Below are positions 1 through 8,066 of a stretch of 10,480 nucleotides of DNA, piece after piece (within the stretch, counting starts at the first letter, position 1; each line of letters opens with the position of its first letter). The notes below the pieces were generated by a model. It was not told the DNA's origin, searched no databases, and worked only from the letters and a program-made list of their open reading frames with translations. The translations under genes and the position numbers were made by a program. This stretch comes from Planctomycetota bacterium (GTDB lineage Bacteria; Planctomycetota; Planctomycetia; Isosphaerales; Isosphaeraceae), in contig JAJYCH010000089.1 of the NCBI GenBank assembly GCA_021778575.1, positions 1 to 10,480 of the forward strand, in the 5' to 3' direction.

Positions 1-1
1 C

Positions 2-370
2 CGACCCGAGGTCGCCGAGGCGCTGGGTGGATTCGTCACGGTCCAGCTTTACACGGATGTCGTGCCGATCCAGTCGATCCCGAGAGACGCCAGGCTGACT
101 CTGGCCGAGCAAAACCTCGATCGCGAACTGAAGCTGACCAGCGAGGCAACCAACCCGAACTACGTGATCGTCGACTCGGACGGAAACCTCCTTGGCAAGC
201 GGGGCGGCAAGATCCCAGCCGAGCAATTCATCGGGTTCATGAAAGACGGTCTGTCAAAGTTCAAAGGGAGTCAAGGAACGGCCAAAGGAGAGCCGACTTC
301 GCCTCCCGCCAAGGCGGCGAACTCGACCCAGCCTGCTTCGAGCAACGGCGAACGGGTCGCGAACCGGTAA
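2..370 (+). CDS. C-terminal fragment of a thioredoxin-fold protein (DsbD-like thiol:disulfide interchange type)
   Basis: The frame is open from the left edge, so the gene starts outside the window; 122 residues are visible. The first part (RPEVAEALGGFVTVQLYTD) resembles the stretch after the CxxC helix in the C-terminal thioredoxin domain of DsbD-like proteins. NPNYVIVDSDGNLLGKRGG has the form of the cis-proline and beta-hairpin segment of a thioredoxin fold, where a Pro precedes a hydrophobic strand and a DxDG turn. A terminal helix (EQFIGFMKDGLSKF) follows. The last ~35 residues are Ser/Pro/Ala/Lys-rich and probably disordered. The catalytic CxxC and any membrane domain would lie upstream, so a DsbD-type membrane protein cannot be told from a soluble thioredoxin-like protein. 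An internal GTG at 62 is not a likely start because homologous-looking sequence continues before it. The gene converges on purM with only 9 bases between the stop codons. Confidence 0.6.
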   Translation, partial: RPEVAEALGGFVTVQLYTDVVPIQSIPRDARLTLAEQNLDRELKLTSEATNPNYVIVDSDGNLLGKRGGKIPAEQFIGFMKDGLSKFKGSQGTAKGEPTSPPAKAANSTQPASSNGERVANR

Positions 371-379
371 CGCTCTCGC

Positions 380-1462
380 TCAACTCCCCAGCGGTTCGGC
401 CCACTCGACCGTCTGGTTCCCTTCGACCACCTCGCCGATCACCCAGGCGGGGAGGTTGCATTCGGTCCTGAGATAGCGGGTGATCGACTCGGCGTAATAC
501 TCGGCGACGACCAGGGTCATGCCGATCCCCATGTTGAAGACGCGGAACATCTCGGCGTCGGGGATCTTGCCAACCGACTGGAGCCAGGGGAAGACCTTCG
601 GGACTTCCCAGTTTCTCGACAGCCGGATCGAGCAGCCGGCGGGCAGGATTCGGGGCGGGTTGTCGATCAGTCCGCCCCCCGTGATGTGCGCGATCCCGTG
701 GATGATCCGCTTGACCCGGTAATGGCGGTAGATCGTCTTCAAGGCCCGGACGTAGATCCGGGTCGGGCGCAAAAACTCATCGGCGACGGTGCAGCCGAGT
801 TCGGGGACGATCGAGTCGGGCTGGAGCCCCGCTCCTTCGAACGCGATCTTGCGGGCCAGGCTGTAGCCGTTCGAATGCAGGCCCGAGCTGGCCAGTCCGA
901 TCACCTTGTCGCCGGGGCGGATTTCCTTGCCGTCGAGGATCTGCTTGCGCTCGACCACGCCCAGGCAGAAGCCGGCCAGGTCGTACTGCCCGGGATGGTA
1001 GAAGTCGGGCAAGATTGCCGTCTCGCCCCCCAGAAGCGAGCATTCGGCCTCGACGCAGCCGTCGGAGATCCCCTTGACGACCTTCTCGGTCAGGCTCGGG
1101 TCGTCGCGGCTCATCGCCACGTAATCGAGAAACAGGAGCGGTTCGGCCCCGGCGCAGAGGCAGTCGTTGACCGACATGGCAACGAGGTCGATCCCGACGG
1201 TCTCGTGCCGACCGGTCGAGAAGGCGAGCTTCAACTTCGTACCGACGCCGTCGGTCGAGGCGACGAGGACCGGGTCGCGATAAGTCCTGGAGAACAGCCC
1301 GATATTCGCGTCGAGCCGGAACAGACCGGCGAACCCGCCAGGCCATTCGATCACCCGAGGCGTGTACGTCCGCTTGAGGAGCTTGGGCAAAAGCGCCATG
1401 GTCTCTTCGTAAGCGTCGAGGTCGACGCCGGAGGATTTATAGTCGATCGGCTCGTCGGGCAT
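380..1462 (-). CDS. purM: Phosphoribosylformylglycinamidine cyclo-ligase (AIR synthetase)
   Basis: PurM catalyses the ATP-dependent ring closure of formylglycinamidine ribonucleotide to aminoimidazole ribonucleotide, the fifth step of de novo purine synthesis, in the cytoplasm. The 360-residue product carries the family hallmarks in order: an N-terminal DYKSSGVDLDAYEE segment (7-20), the nucleotide-binding STDGVGTKLKLA (69-80), AMSVNDCLCAGAEPLLFLDY (95-114), LLGGETAILPDFY (143-155), SSGLHSNGYSLAR (192-204) and HITGGGLIDNPPRILP (259-274). Family members are about 345 residues, so this start gives a normal length. The frame stays open for 55 codons to an ATG at 1627, but that extension (Arg/Ser/Pro-rich) does not look like PurM, so the ATG at 1460-1462 is preferred. 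No strong Shine-Dalgarno sequence precedes it. It is transcribed divergently from the cytochrome gene and is not grouped with other pur genes here, as is common for scattered purine genes. Confidence 0.96.
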   Translation of the reverse strand: MPDEPIDYKSSGVDLDAYEETMALLPKLLKRTYTPRVIEWPGGFAGLFRLDANIGLFSRTYRDPVLVASTDGVGTKLKLAFSTGRHETVGIDLVAMSVNDCLCAGAEPLLFLDYVAMSRDDPSLTEKVVKGISDGCVEAECSLLGGETAILPDFYHPGQYDLAGFCLGVVERKQILDGKEIRPGDKVIGLASSGLHSNGYSLARKIAFEGAGLQPDSIVPELGCTVADEFLRPTRIYVRALKTIYRHYRVKRIIHGIAHITGGGLIDNPPRILPAGCSIRLSRNWEVPKVFPWLQSVGKIPDAEMFRVFNMGIGMTLVVAEYYAESITRYLRTECNLPAWVIGEVVEGNQTVEWAEPLGS

Positions 1463-1639
1463 GGTCGTTCGCTGACTCGGGCTGGAAAGTGGGTCGGGGC
1501 GTTGGCGGCAACTCGTGGGAAAAGTGTACCCCAGCAAGGGTCGATCGCGAAACTTCTCGGTCCGGGATCGCGTCGTGAATCGTTCGACTGACGGTAATTG
1601 ATCGGCCTGGTAAATGTCGGCGATCATCCATCGAGAAGC

Positions 1640-1668
1640 TTGATCCCACGGGAGTCAGGCTTTATCCT
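1640..1668 (+). promoter_or_regulatory. Candidate sigma70-like promoter for the class II cytochrome gene
   Basis: TTGATC (1640-1645) and TATCCT (1663-1668) are separated by exactly 17 bases. Each hexamer matches four of six consensus positions. This lies about 80 bases upstream of the ATG at 1749, in the divergent region between purM and the cytochrome. In GC-rich DNA such matches arise by chance, and planctomycete promoters often diverge from the E. coli consensus. The rest of 1463-1748 shows no other feature I can support. Confidence 0.3.
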
Positions 1669-1748
1669 GGATTTCGCGAGGCACGGTTCGGTTTCGTCCC
1701 GCCCCTGACCACCTTCCTTCCCACAGACTTGATTCGGAGCGACGCAAG

Positions 1749-2174
1749 ATGTTGCGAAAATTCGCATGCCTGGCCGCCGTACTGGTCACGATGGCCGGCT
1801 TCTCCTTCGCCGCCGACGACGACGAGTCGCCCACCGGCAAGCTCATGGAGAAGATCAACAACGCCAACAAGCCGATCCAGAAAGCGACCCGCAACGCTTC
1901 GGAATATGCCAAAGGGGCCTCGAAGATCCCCGACTCGGTGACCGAGATCGTCAAGCTCGCCAAGGAAGCCCGGGATTTGAAAGAGCCGGCCGAACATGTC
2001 AAGAAGCCGTTGGCCGAATACCAGAAGTCGATGGACGAGATGATCAAGGCGGCCGAGGATCTCTCCAAGCTCGTCGCCAAGGCCGGGACCAAGCAGCAGG
2101 CAGCCAAGGAAGCCTACAACACCTATTACAAGACCTGCACCGCCTGCCACGACGTCTTCAAGAAGGACGAGTGA
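1749..2174 (+). CDS. Secreted class II-type cytochrome c (c-prime/c556-like)
   Basis: This 141-residue protein begins with a typical signal peptide: basic MLRK, a hydrophobic core of about 16 residues, and a likely cleavage after SFA (residue 21), giving an export-dependent mature protein of about 120 residues. The mature part is rich in Lys, Glu and Ala and looks entirely helical. A single haem-attachment motif, CTACH (C130, C133, H134), lies seven residues from the C-terminus. A single C-terminal CxxCH on an all-helical protein of this size is the signature of class II cytochromes (c-prime, c556), which act in the periplasm. Met33, about residue 12 of the mature protein, is placed where c556 proteins have their sixth ligand; this is inference. 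GGAG at 1736-1739 lies 9 bases before the ATG and supports the start. The redox partner is unknown. A planctomycete-specific small cytochrome family is an alternative label. Confidence 0.8.
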   Translation: MLRKFACLAAVLVTMAGFSFAADDDESPTGKLMEKINNANKPIQKATRNASEYAKGASKIPDSVTEIVKLAKEARDLKEPAEHVKKPLAEYQKSMDEMIKAAEDLSKLVAKAGTKQQAAKEAYNTYYKTCTACHDVFKKDE

Positions 2175-2215
2175 TCGAGCGACTGGCGGGACGGGCTCTG
2201 ATTCCGTGAGAACCG

Positions 2216-2241
2216 GACGGGTTCGGAATGCCGAACCCGTC
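2216..2241. terminator. Hairpin between convergent genes, probable bidirectional terminator
   Basis: GACGGGTTCGG (2216-2226) and CCGAACCCGTC (2231-2241) form a perfect 11-bp stem with the 4-base loop AATG. It lies 42 bases after the cytochrome stop and 37 bases beyond the 3' end of the convergent LURP-one-like gene, the expected place for a shared terminator. The following CTTCGTT is only weakly T-rich, so intrinsic termination is plausible but not certain. Confidence 0.6.
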
Positions 2242-2277
2242 TTCGTTCCGTCGGATCGACCGAACGCCTCCGTCCAC

Positions 2278-2874
2278 TCAACCCTGGCGACGCTCGATCG
2301 CCAGCAAGAGGATCACCGTGGCGATGGCGAGCGGTCGAGGGAGCAAGTCATCAGTGTCGTGAGTCAGGTCGACCTCGAACTTGTTCACGAAGATGTTGAA
2401 ATTTTGCTTCATGGTTCCGACGATTACCCCATCGACCTCGATGTGGAAGGTCTGCGGGAGGAGCAACGCCGCCAGTTCGATCGTCCGACGGATAGCGGCT
2501 TTCCAGGGACTATCTTCGGAGACCTTCCCCCGGACCACGCCATCGGCGTCGAGGATCTCCCAGGAATCGCGAAACAGCGACGACCAGCCCTTGCGTCGAA
2601 GCGTCCCGATATGCTCGTCGGTCTGCGTATCGATCACCTTGTAAGCAGCGCTGAAGTCGATGATCCGGTCGGCGGCGATCCGAAGAATCTCCGGCCCGCC
2701 CGGTCCATCGTTGACCCGGATGTCTTCCTTGAGCTTGAACGCCTTCTGTTCCGAGGCGGCCAGGATTCGACCATCCGGGGACATCAGAGTGAAGCCGGCA
2801 CCGAACAGGCGAAAGACTTGCCGACGAGCCACAAACTGGTCGTGTTGATAGATCTCGGGGGAAGCTTGGGACAT
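2278..2874 (-). CDS. LURP-one-related (tubby C-terminal-like / scramblase-like) family protein
   Basis: The product is 198 residues. It begins with MSQASPEIYQHDQFVARRQV, continues through FRLFGAGFTLMSPDGRILAA and KAFKLKEDIRV, then GTLRRKGWSSLFRDSWEILD, and ends with a hydrophobic segment and LLAIERRQG. This order (query-like strands, KxFKLxEDIRV, RRKGxxSLxRDxWEIxD, terminal LLAIExRQ) fits my memory of bacterial LURP-one-related proteins, which share a beta-barrel around a central hydrophobic helix with tubby and phospholipid scramblases. Biochemical function in bacteria is not established. The C-terminal hydrophobic stretch (PLAIATVILLLAI) would be the buried helix in that fold, although it could be read as a membrane segment. 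The ATG at 2872-2874 is preferred; an open frame runs on to 3033, but that extension overlaps the divergent ligase gene and has no family-like sequence. Confidence 0.7.
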   Translation of the reverse strand: MSQASPEIYQHDQFVARRQVFRLFGAGFTLMSPDGRILAASEQKAFKLKEDIRVNDGPGGPEILRIAADRIIDFSAAYKVIDTQTDEHIGTLRRKGWSSLFRDSWEILDADGVVRGKVSEDSPWKAAIRRTIELAALLLPQTFHIEVDGVIVGTMKQNFNIFVNKFEVDLTHDTDDLLPRPLAIATVILLLAIERRQG

Positions 2875-2977
2875 GAGCGGTTCCAGATTCAGTGAGTAAC
2901 CGGGTTTCCGTCGGACGATGATCGTGCTTCGGTCACCTGAATTCAAGTCTCCACCCACGCTCCCGGTGACCGTTCTC

Positions 2978-3718
2978 ATGCCCTGGCCCGTCATCCATCG
3001 GCTCGATATCACTCTTCCCACCGCGGCGGCCAACGTGGCTCTCGACGAGGCTCTGCTGGTCGAGGCCGAGGATCAGGGCGGCCCGGCCGTCGTCCGGACC
3101 TGGGAACTGGATCACTTCGCGGTCGTTCTCGGGGCCTCGTGCCGGATCAAGGAGAATGTCGAGATCGACGCCTGCCGGGCCGACCGGATCGAGATCGCCC
3201 GGCGTTCGAGCGGCGGCGGAACGGTCGTGATCGGGCCGGGGGCACTGAATTTCTCGGTCATCTTGCCGATCGACGCCGCTCCGGAGCTGCGCGGGATCGA
3301 ATCGGCCCAGTCGTTCGTTCTCGGACGGGTCCGCGATGCCATTGCCCGGGCCGGAATTTCGGCGGAACTGCTTGGCTCGGCCGACCTGACTCTCGGTGAT
3401 CGAAAGTTTTCCGGAAGCTCGCAGCGCCGGCTCCGGCGGCATTTGCTGATCCATGCCAGCTTGCTCAATCATTTTCCACTGGAACGGATCGATCGCTATC
3501 TGAAGATGCCGCCGCGCCGTCCGGCCTACCGGCGTGATCGACCGCACTCCGATTTCGTGACCAATCTCGGTCTGACCGGGCCACGGTTGATCGCGGCCAT
3601 CCACGACGCCTGGCTGCCGACGGAGCAATCCGTGATCGATGCCAAGATCCCCGAGTCGACATTTCGGACCCTTCTGGAAACAAAATTTTCAGGAATTGCA
3701 TGGATCGAGCGACTTTGA
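2978..3718 (+). CDS. Short lipoate-protein ligase A-like protein (biotin/lipoate A/B ligase fold)
   Basis: Lipoate-protein ligases attach lipoate through lipoyl-AMP to a lysine of E2 or GcvH proteins. The 246-residue product has the LplA landmarks: N-terminal NVALDEALL, the RRSSGGG motif (75-81) of the nucleotide/lipoate site, and GDRKFSGSSQRR with Lys143 in the position of the LplA catalytic-site lysine, followed by HLLIHASLL (155-163). There is no cysteine where LipM-type octanoyltransferases carry their nucleophile just before this region, which argues for the ligase branch. E. coli LplA is about 337 residues; the C-terminal accessory domain is absent here, so activity may need a separate partner or differ from classical LplA. 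The ATG at 2978 is chosen because homology starts there; an in-frame ATG at 2918 would add 20 unlikely residues. The gene precedes sucA-sucB-lpd, whose E2 is a lipoyl protein, suggesting it may modify that E2. Confidence 0.82.
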   Translation: MPWPVIHRLDITLPTAAANVALDEALLVEAEDQGGPAVVRTWELDHFAVVLGASCRIKENVEIDACRADRIEIARRSSGGGTVVIGPGALNFSVILPIDAAPELRGIESAQSFVLGRVRDAIARAGISAELLGSADLTLGDRKFSGSSQRRLRRHLLIHASLLNHFPLERIDRYLKMPPRRPAYRRDRPHSDFVTNLGLTGPRLIAAIHDAWLPTEQSVIDAKIPESTFRTLLETKFSGIAWIERL

Positions 3719-3766
3719 CCGTATTCTTGTGAGTAAGGTTCTGTTGTCCCTTCACGACAAGGCGGT

Positions 3767-3786
3767 GGCGCCGAAATCTCGGCGCC
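3767..3786 (+). terminator. Hairpin after the ligase gene, possible terminator
   Basis: GGCGCCGA (3767-3774) and TCGGCGCC (3779-3786) form a perfect 8-bp stem with the loop AATC. Outside it, AAGG (3759-3762) can pair with CCTT (3788-3791) across a small internal loop. It begins 48 bases after the ligase stop. No real T-run follows, so it may be a terminator that does not use one, a transcript-stabilising hairpin, or an operator. Confidence 0.45.
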
Positions 3787-3789
3787 TCC

Positions 3790-3817
3790 TTCCGTGGGTG
3801 GGCAGTTTTCCTATACT
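3790..3817 (+). promoter_or_regulatory. Weak candidate promoter for the sucA-sucB-lpd operon
   Basis: TATACT at 3812-3817 matches five of six -10 consensus bases and lies in a short AT-rich stretch that stands out from the surrounding GC-rich DNA. The upstream -35 position is poor: TTCCGT at 3790-3795 with a 16-base spacer. If used, it would give a leader of about 165 bases before the sucA ATG at 3991. Confidence 0.3.
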
Positions 3818-3880
3818 GGTAAAAAGGTGATTCGATCGGGGTTTGGGTCGAATCCGGTTTCCGGTATGCTGGAAGGAATC

Positions 3881-3912
3881 AAGGTTCGAGACCCGTGTTC
3901 GGCTCGAACTTT
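3881..3912 (+). promoter_or_regulatory. Stem-loop in the sucA leader
   Basis: AAGGTTCGAG (3881-3890) pairs with CTCGAACTTT (3903-3912), ten pairs including one G-U, around a 12-base loop. It lies in the 272-base stretch between the ligase gene and sucA, about 80 bases upstream of the sucA start. It could be a leader RNA hairpin or, as the inverted repeat GTTCGAG/CTCGAAC, a protein-binding site. Confidence 0.35.
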
Positions 3913-3947
3913 CGCTCAAGTCACGGCGAGACCCGCCCAAACAGCGT

Positions 3948-3990
3948 GGGCCATGCCTCCGGCAAAGGCCCCAGTGGGGATCATGCTCCC
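3948..3990 (+). promoter_or_regulatory. Alternative hairpins around the sucA ribosome binding site
   Basis: The probable Shine-Dalgarno of sucA is GGGGA (3976-3980), 10 bases before the ATG. CCCC (3969-3972) can pair with GGGG (3976-3979) across the loop AGT, and TCCC (3987-3990) can pair with GGGA (3977-3980). GGGCC (3948-3952) can instead pair with GGCCC (3967-3971), enclosing TGCC/GGCA (3954-3957 with 3961-3964), which would occupy part of the CCCC and free the site. These are short stems seen directly; a control role is inference. Confidence 0.3.
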
Positions 3991-6777
3991 ATGAATCGCT
4001 CGACGGTCGCGAACCGGTGGAATCTCGAGCTGATCGAGGAGAATTATCAGCGCTGGTGTCGCGACTCGACTTCGGTCGACCCGACCTGGCAGGCATTCTT
4101 CGAAGGCTATGAACTCGCGATCAGCAGCGAAGCTCAGGCCGGTTATTCGATCGAAGGGGGTGCGGCGCAGGCCGCCGTCACCCGGTTGATCGATGCTTAT
4201 CGCGAGATCGGCCACTATCTCGCCGACCTCGACCCGCTCAAGCTCAACCCGCCCGGAGATCCGGGCAACCTGCTCGATATCTCCGCCTTCGGGCTGACCG
4301 AGGCCGATCTCGATCGAACATTTCATACCAAGCTGTTCGATCCGCCCCAGGCCACCTTGCGTGACCTGATCGCGGCGCTGAAGGAAACCTATTGCCGGAC
4401 GATCGGCGTCGAGTTCATGCACATCCGCAACCCCCAGGTTCGCGCCTGGCTGGTCGAACGGATGGAAGGGCGGAGAAATCGGCCCAATCTGAATATCCGC
4501 CAGAAACGGCGGATCATCCTCAAGCTCAACGCCGCCGAACTGTTCGAGACGTTCCTCCATACTCATTATGTCGGGGCCAAACGGTTCAGCCTCGAAGGGG
4601 GCGAGACCCTGATTCCGCTGCTCGACGCCTTGATCGAACAATCGGCGCGACATGGGGTCAAGGAAATCGTTCTGGGGATGCCGCACCGGGGACGTCTGAA
4701 CGTCCTGGCGAACACGCTCGATAAGCCCTACGGGATGATCTTCGGCGAGTTCGAGGATAACCAGCCCGAGACCTATGCCGGCGATGGCGACGTGAAGTAC
4801 CACCTCGGCTTCTCCGCCGACCACGTGACCGTCGACAACCATTCGATCCATCTCTCGCTGACCCCGAATCCGAGCCACCTCGAAGCGGTCAACCCGGTGG
4901 TCGAAGGGCGGATGCGAGCCAAGCAACGGCGGTTCCAGAACAGCGACCGAAGGCTGGGGGTGCCGGTCCTGATCCACGGCGACGCCGCCTTCGCCGGCCA
5001 GGGGCTCGTCGCCGAGACGCTCAACCTCTCGCAGTTGAAGGGGTATCGGACCGGCGGAACGGTCCATATCGTCGTGAACAACCAGATCGGTTTCACGACC
5101 TCGCCGGTCGATAGCCGGTCGACCCGCTACTGCACCGACGTCGCCAAGATGATCGAAGTGCCGATCTTCCACGTCAACGGCGAAGACCCCGAGGCCGTCG
5201 TGTACGTGGCCGAACTGGCGCTCGACTTCCGCGAGACCTTCGGCCAGGACGTTGTGATCGATCTGGTCTGCTACCGCAAGCACGGCCACAACGAGAACGA
5301 CGAGCCGGCCTTCACCCAGCCGATCATGTACTCCGCGATCCAGAAGCGGTTGACGATCCGGGAACTCTACACCGAGCAACTCATCACCTCGGGAGAGCTC
5401 TCCCGCGAAGAAGCCGACACGATCGCCGAGACCTTCAGCGACAAGCTTCAGGCGGTCTACGAGGAAGTGCACGACCACGCCGCCAAGATTCCGGCCACGC
5501 CGGGCTTTGGCGGACCGTGGAAAGGTTTCAAGCCGGGTTACTCGTTCGCTCCGACCGAGACCGGCGTGCCGATCGAGACCCTGAAGGCGATCACGGTCAA
5601 GACCTCGGTCATTCCCGAGAGTTTCCTGGTCAATCCCAAGATCAAGCGGCAGCTCGACGCCCGCTTGAAGACGATCGAGACCGGCGAAGGGCTCGACTGG
5701 GGCTTTGGCGAGACGCTCGCCTTCGGCTCGCTGCTGGCCGAAGGGATTCCGGTCCGGCTCAGCGGTCAGGATAGCCGTCGCGGGACATTCAGCCATCGCC
5801 ACGCGGTCCTGGTCGACGGCAACACGGCCGAAACCTATGTCCCGCTGAACACCGTCTCCGACAAGGGAACCGAGATCTGCGTCTACGACAGCTTGCTGTC
5901 CGAGGCCGCCGTGCTCGGGTTCGACTACGGGTACTCGCTCGACGAACCCAACATGTTGATCCTCTGGGAAGCGCAGTTCGGCGACTTCGCCAACGGGGCC
6001 CAGGTCATCATCGACCAGTTCATCTCGTCGGCCGAATCGAAGTGGGGCCGGGCCAGCGGTCTGGTCATGCTCCTGCCTCACGGCTACGAAGGGCAAGGAC
6101 CCGAGCACTCCAGCGCCCGGCTCGAACGGTTCCTCTCGCTCTGCGCCGAGGACAATATTCAGGTCGTCAACGCAACGACGCCGGCCCAGTATTTCCACCT
6201 GCTCCGCCGCCAGGTGAAGCGCGACTTCCGCAAGCCCCTGGTGGTGATGACGCCGAAACAACTGCTCCGCAGAAAGCAGGCGGTGTCCTCACTGAACGAT
6301 TTCGTGACGGGCCGATTCCAGGAAGTGATCGACGACTCGGTCGCTCCGGATCGCGTCAAGCGGGTCGTGCTCTGCTCGGGCAAGGTCTATTACGACCTGG
6401 TCAACCAGCGCGAGAAGTCGAACAAGACCCGCGAGATCGCCATTCTCCGGCTCGAACAGTTCTATCCCTGGCCGGCCGATGCCTTGAAGGCGGCGCTGGG
6501 ACGCTACCGGTCGGCCCGCGAATGGGTCTGGTGCCAGGAAGAGTCGCAAAACATGGGGGGCTGGACCTTCACGGCTCCTCGGCTCCGGGAATTGACCGGG
6601 CAAGATTTCCAGTATGTCGGTCGCGACGCCAGCGCCAGCCCGGCAACGGGTTCGCACACGGTTCACGACCGCGAGCAAGAAGAACTGGTGGAGGCCGCCA
6701 TCGGGGCCGCCATCCCGCATCTGGTCTCGGCAAAACCGGCCGCGCGGTCGGCCGTCGCCCTCACGAGCAAGGAATGA
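3991..6777 (+). CDS. sucA: 2-oxoglutarate dehydrogenase E1 component
   Basis: SucA is the thiamine-diphosphate-dependent subunit that decarboxylates 2-oxoglutarate and transfers the succinyl group to the lipoyl arm of E2, in the TCA cycle. The 928-residue product matches the usual ~930. It has the N-terminal [20 protein letters not shown] segment, [30 protein letters not shown] (around 229-241), YHLGFSADH with His271, [20 protein letters not shown], the ThDP motif GDAAFAGQG (330-338) with NNQIGFTT (363-370), [15 protein letters not shown] (His431 near its start), the pyrimidine domain [15 protein letters not shown] (592-606), and [20 protein letters not shown] near the C-terminus. This set separates it from pyruvate dehydrogenase E1. 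The ATG at 3991 is preferred to a GTG at 3895, which adds 32 residues of low similarity. The Shine-Dalgarno GGGGA (3976-3980) supports it. sucB follows after 4 bases, so the two are one transcription unit. Confidence 0.97.
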   Translation: MNRSTVANRWNLELIEENYQRWCRDSTSVDPTWQAFFEGYELAISSEAQAGYSIEGGAAQAAVTRLIDAYREIGHYLADLDPLKLNPPGDPGNLLDISAFGLTEADLDRTFHTKLFDPPQATLRDLIAALKETYCRTIGVEFMHIRNPQVRAWLVERMEGRRNRPNLNIRQKRRIILKLNAAELFETFLHTHYVGAKRFSLEGGETLIPLLDALIEQSARHGVKEIVLGMPHRGRLNVLANTLDKPYGMIFGEFEDNQPETYAGDGDVKYHLGFSADHVTVDNHSIHLSLTPNPSHLEAVNPVVEGRMRAKQRRFQNSDRRLGVPVLIHGDAAFAGQGLVAETLNLSQLKGYRTGGTVHIVVNNQIGFTTSPVDSRSTRYCTDVAKMIEVPIFHVNGEDPEAVVYVAELALDFRETFGQDVVIDLVCYRKHGHNENDEPAFTQPIMYSAIQKRLTIRELYTEQLITSGELSREEADTIAETFSDKLQAVYEEVHDHAAKIPATPGFGGPWKGFKPGYSFAPTETGVPIETLKAITVKTSVIPESFLVNPKIKRQLDARLKTIETGEGLDWGFGETLAFGSLLAEGIPVRLSGQDSRRGTFSHRHAVLVDGNTAETYVPLNTVSDKGTEICVYDSLLSEAAVLGFDYGYSLDEPNMLILWEAQFGDFANGAQVIIDQFISSAESKWGRASGLVMLLPHGYEGQGPEHSSARLERFLSLCAEDNIQVVNATTPAQYFHLLRRQVKRDFRKPLVVMTPKQLLRRKQAVSSLNDFVTGRFQEVIDDSVAPDRVKRVVLCSGKVYYDLVNQREKSNKTREIAILRLEQFYPWPADALKAALGRYRSAREWVWCQEESQNMGGWTFTAPRLRELTGQDFQYVGRDASASPATGSHTVHDREQEELVEAAIGAAIPHLVSAKPAARSAVALTSKE

Positions 6778-6781
6778 CCCG

Positions 6782-8044
6782 ATGGCCGTCGTGCCGATCA
6801 AAGTTCCCATGGTCAGTGAATCGATTTCCGAAGGAATCCTCGCGGTCTGGCTGAAGCCCGACGGAGCCTTCGTGAAGGCGGGTGAACCGCTCTACGAGCT
6901 GGAAACCGACAAGGCCAGCCAGGTCTTCATCGCGCCGAGCGCGGGAATCCTGAAGATCCAGGTACCCGAAGGGGAAACCGTCCAGGTCGAGTCGATCATC
7001 GGGTCGATCGACCCCGACGGATCAGCCGCCGCCAAGGCTCCCGAAGCACCCAGGGCCGCGGCCAAACCGGCCGAACCGGCTCCGGTGGCCCAGTCGTCCT
7101 CGACCGCATCGGCCTCGGCCGAATCCGCCAATGGCGGCGTGGCGACGATGGCGCTGGCCCCGTCGGTCCGGCGAATCGTCACCGAGACCAACATTGATCC
7201 GATCGGGATCGCCGGGACGGGCCGAGATGGTCGACTGACCAAAGGGGACGTCCTCGCCCACGCCGAGGCTCCGGCACCGAAGCCGGCCTCCGCACCGCAA
7301 CCGGCCCCGGTTCTCGGCACGCCAACAATCCCGACCAGTTCGACGCCGCGCGAGTCGCGAAAACGGATGAGCGGTCTTCGCCAGAAGATCGCCCAGCGGC
7401 TGGTCGAAGCCCAGCATACCGCGGCGATCCTGACGACCTTCAACGAAGCCGACATGTCGAAGGTGATCGAGCTTCGGGCGAAGTACAAGGACTCGTTCAA
7501 GGCCAAGCATGGCGTGGCCCTGGGCTTTTCGTCGTTCTTCATCAAGGCCACGATCGAGGCGCTCAAGGCGTTCCCCAACGTCAACGGCCGGATCGAGGGG
7601 AACGAGATCGTCACGAATCTGGTTTACGATATCGGCGTGGCCGTCAGCACCGAGCGGGGCTTGATGGTCCCGGTCATTCGTGACGCCGACAAGCTCAGCT
7701 TCGCCGGGCTCGAAAAAGCGGTCGTCGCCTTCGCCGGCAAGGCTCGCGAAGGAACGATCTCGGTCTCCGACCTCCAGGGGGGCACGTTCACGATCACCAA
7801 CGGCGGTGTCTTCGGCTCGCTGCTCTCGACGCCGATCCTGAATCCGCCCCAGAGCGGTATCCTCGGGATGCACGCGATCCAGAAGCGACCGATCGCCGTC
7901 GACGACCAGGTCGTGATCCGGCCGATGATGTACCTGGCCCTCTCCTACGACCACCGGATCGTTGACGGGCGCGAGGCCGTCAGCTTCCTGGTGAAGATCA
8001 AGGAATGCATCGAGAGCCCCGAGCGGTTGATGCTCGAGGTCTGA
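6782..8044 (+). CDS. sucB: 2-oxoglutarate dehydrogenase E2 component, dihydrolipoyllysine succinyltransferase
   Basis: The 420-residue protein forms the core of the complex and moves the succinyl group from lipoyl-lysine to CoA. Domains in order: one lipoyl domain (about 2-78) with Lys44 in ETDKAS as the lipoylation site; an Ala/Pro linker; the E3/E1-binding domain (about 125-160, [11 protein letters not shown] through [14 protein letters not shown]); a second Ala/Pro linker; and the catalytic domain (about 190-420), with [16 protein letters not shown] and the C-terminal [15 protein letters not shown] containing the active-site His391 and Asp395. TTFNEADM and the overall length are of the succinyltransferase type rather than the acetyltransferase. 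The ATG at 6782 lies 4 bases after the sucA stop; its ribosome binding site AAGGA (6769-6773) is inside the end of sucA, so translation is probably coupled. A 56-codon upstream open extension is a shadow of sucA. Confidence 0.97.
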   Translation: MAVVPIKVPMVSESISEGILAVWLKPDGAFVKAGEPLYELETDKASQVFIAPSAGILKIQVPEGETVQVESIIGSIDPDGSAAAKAPEAPRAAAKPAEPAPVAQSSSTASASAESANGGVATMALAPSVRRIVTETNIDPIGIAGTGRDGRLTKGDVLAHAEAPAPKPASAPQPAPVLGTPTIPTSSTPRESRKRMSGLRQKIAQRLVEAQHTAAILTTFNEADMSKVIELRAKYKDSFKAKHGVALGFSSFFIKATIEALKAFPNVNGRIEGNEIVTNLVYDIGVAVSTERGLMVPVIRDADKLSFAGLEKAVVAFAGKAREGTISVSDLQGGTFTITNGGVFGSLLSTPILNPPQSGILGMHAIQKRPIAVDDQVVIRPMMYLALSYDHRIVDGREAVSFLVKIKECIESPERLMLEV

Positions 8045-8066
8045 CGGTCCATAATCATGAGAAGGA

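Noticed and set aside
1523..1528. A minus-strand TACACT that could be a -10 box for purM.
   Set aside because: No acceptable -35 hexamer at 16-18 bases upstream; too weak to list as a promoter.
686..1591. A 301-codon plus-strand open frame opposite purM.
   Set aside because: Shadow of purM in the antisense direction, with no domain-like sequence.
1463..1627. A 55-residue N-terminal extension of PurM up to the ATG at 1627.
   Set aside because: PurM similarity begins at the ATG at 1462, and the extension would make the protein much longer than the family while resembling translated intergenic DNA.
3916..6261. A 781-codon open frame on the minus strand opposite sucA.
   Set aside because: It is an antisense shadow produced by the strong third-position G/C bias. 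Its sequence is Arg/Gly/Asp/Val/Leu-rich without a recognisable domain, and sucA opposite it is unmistakable.
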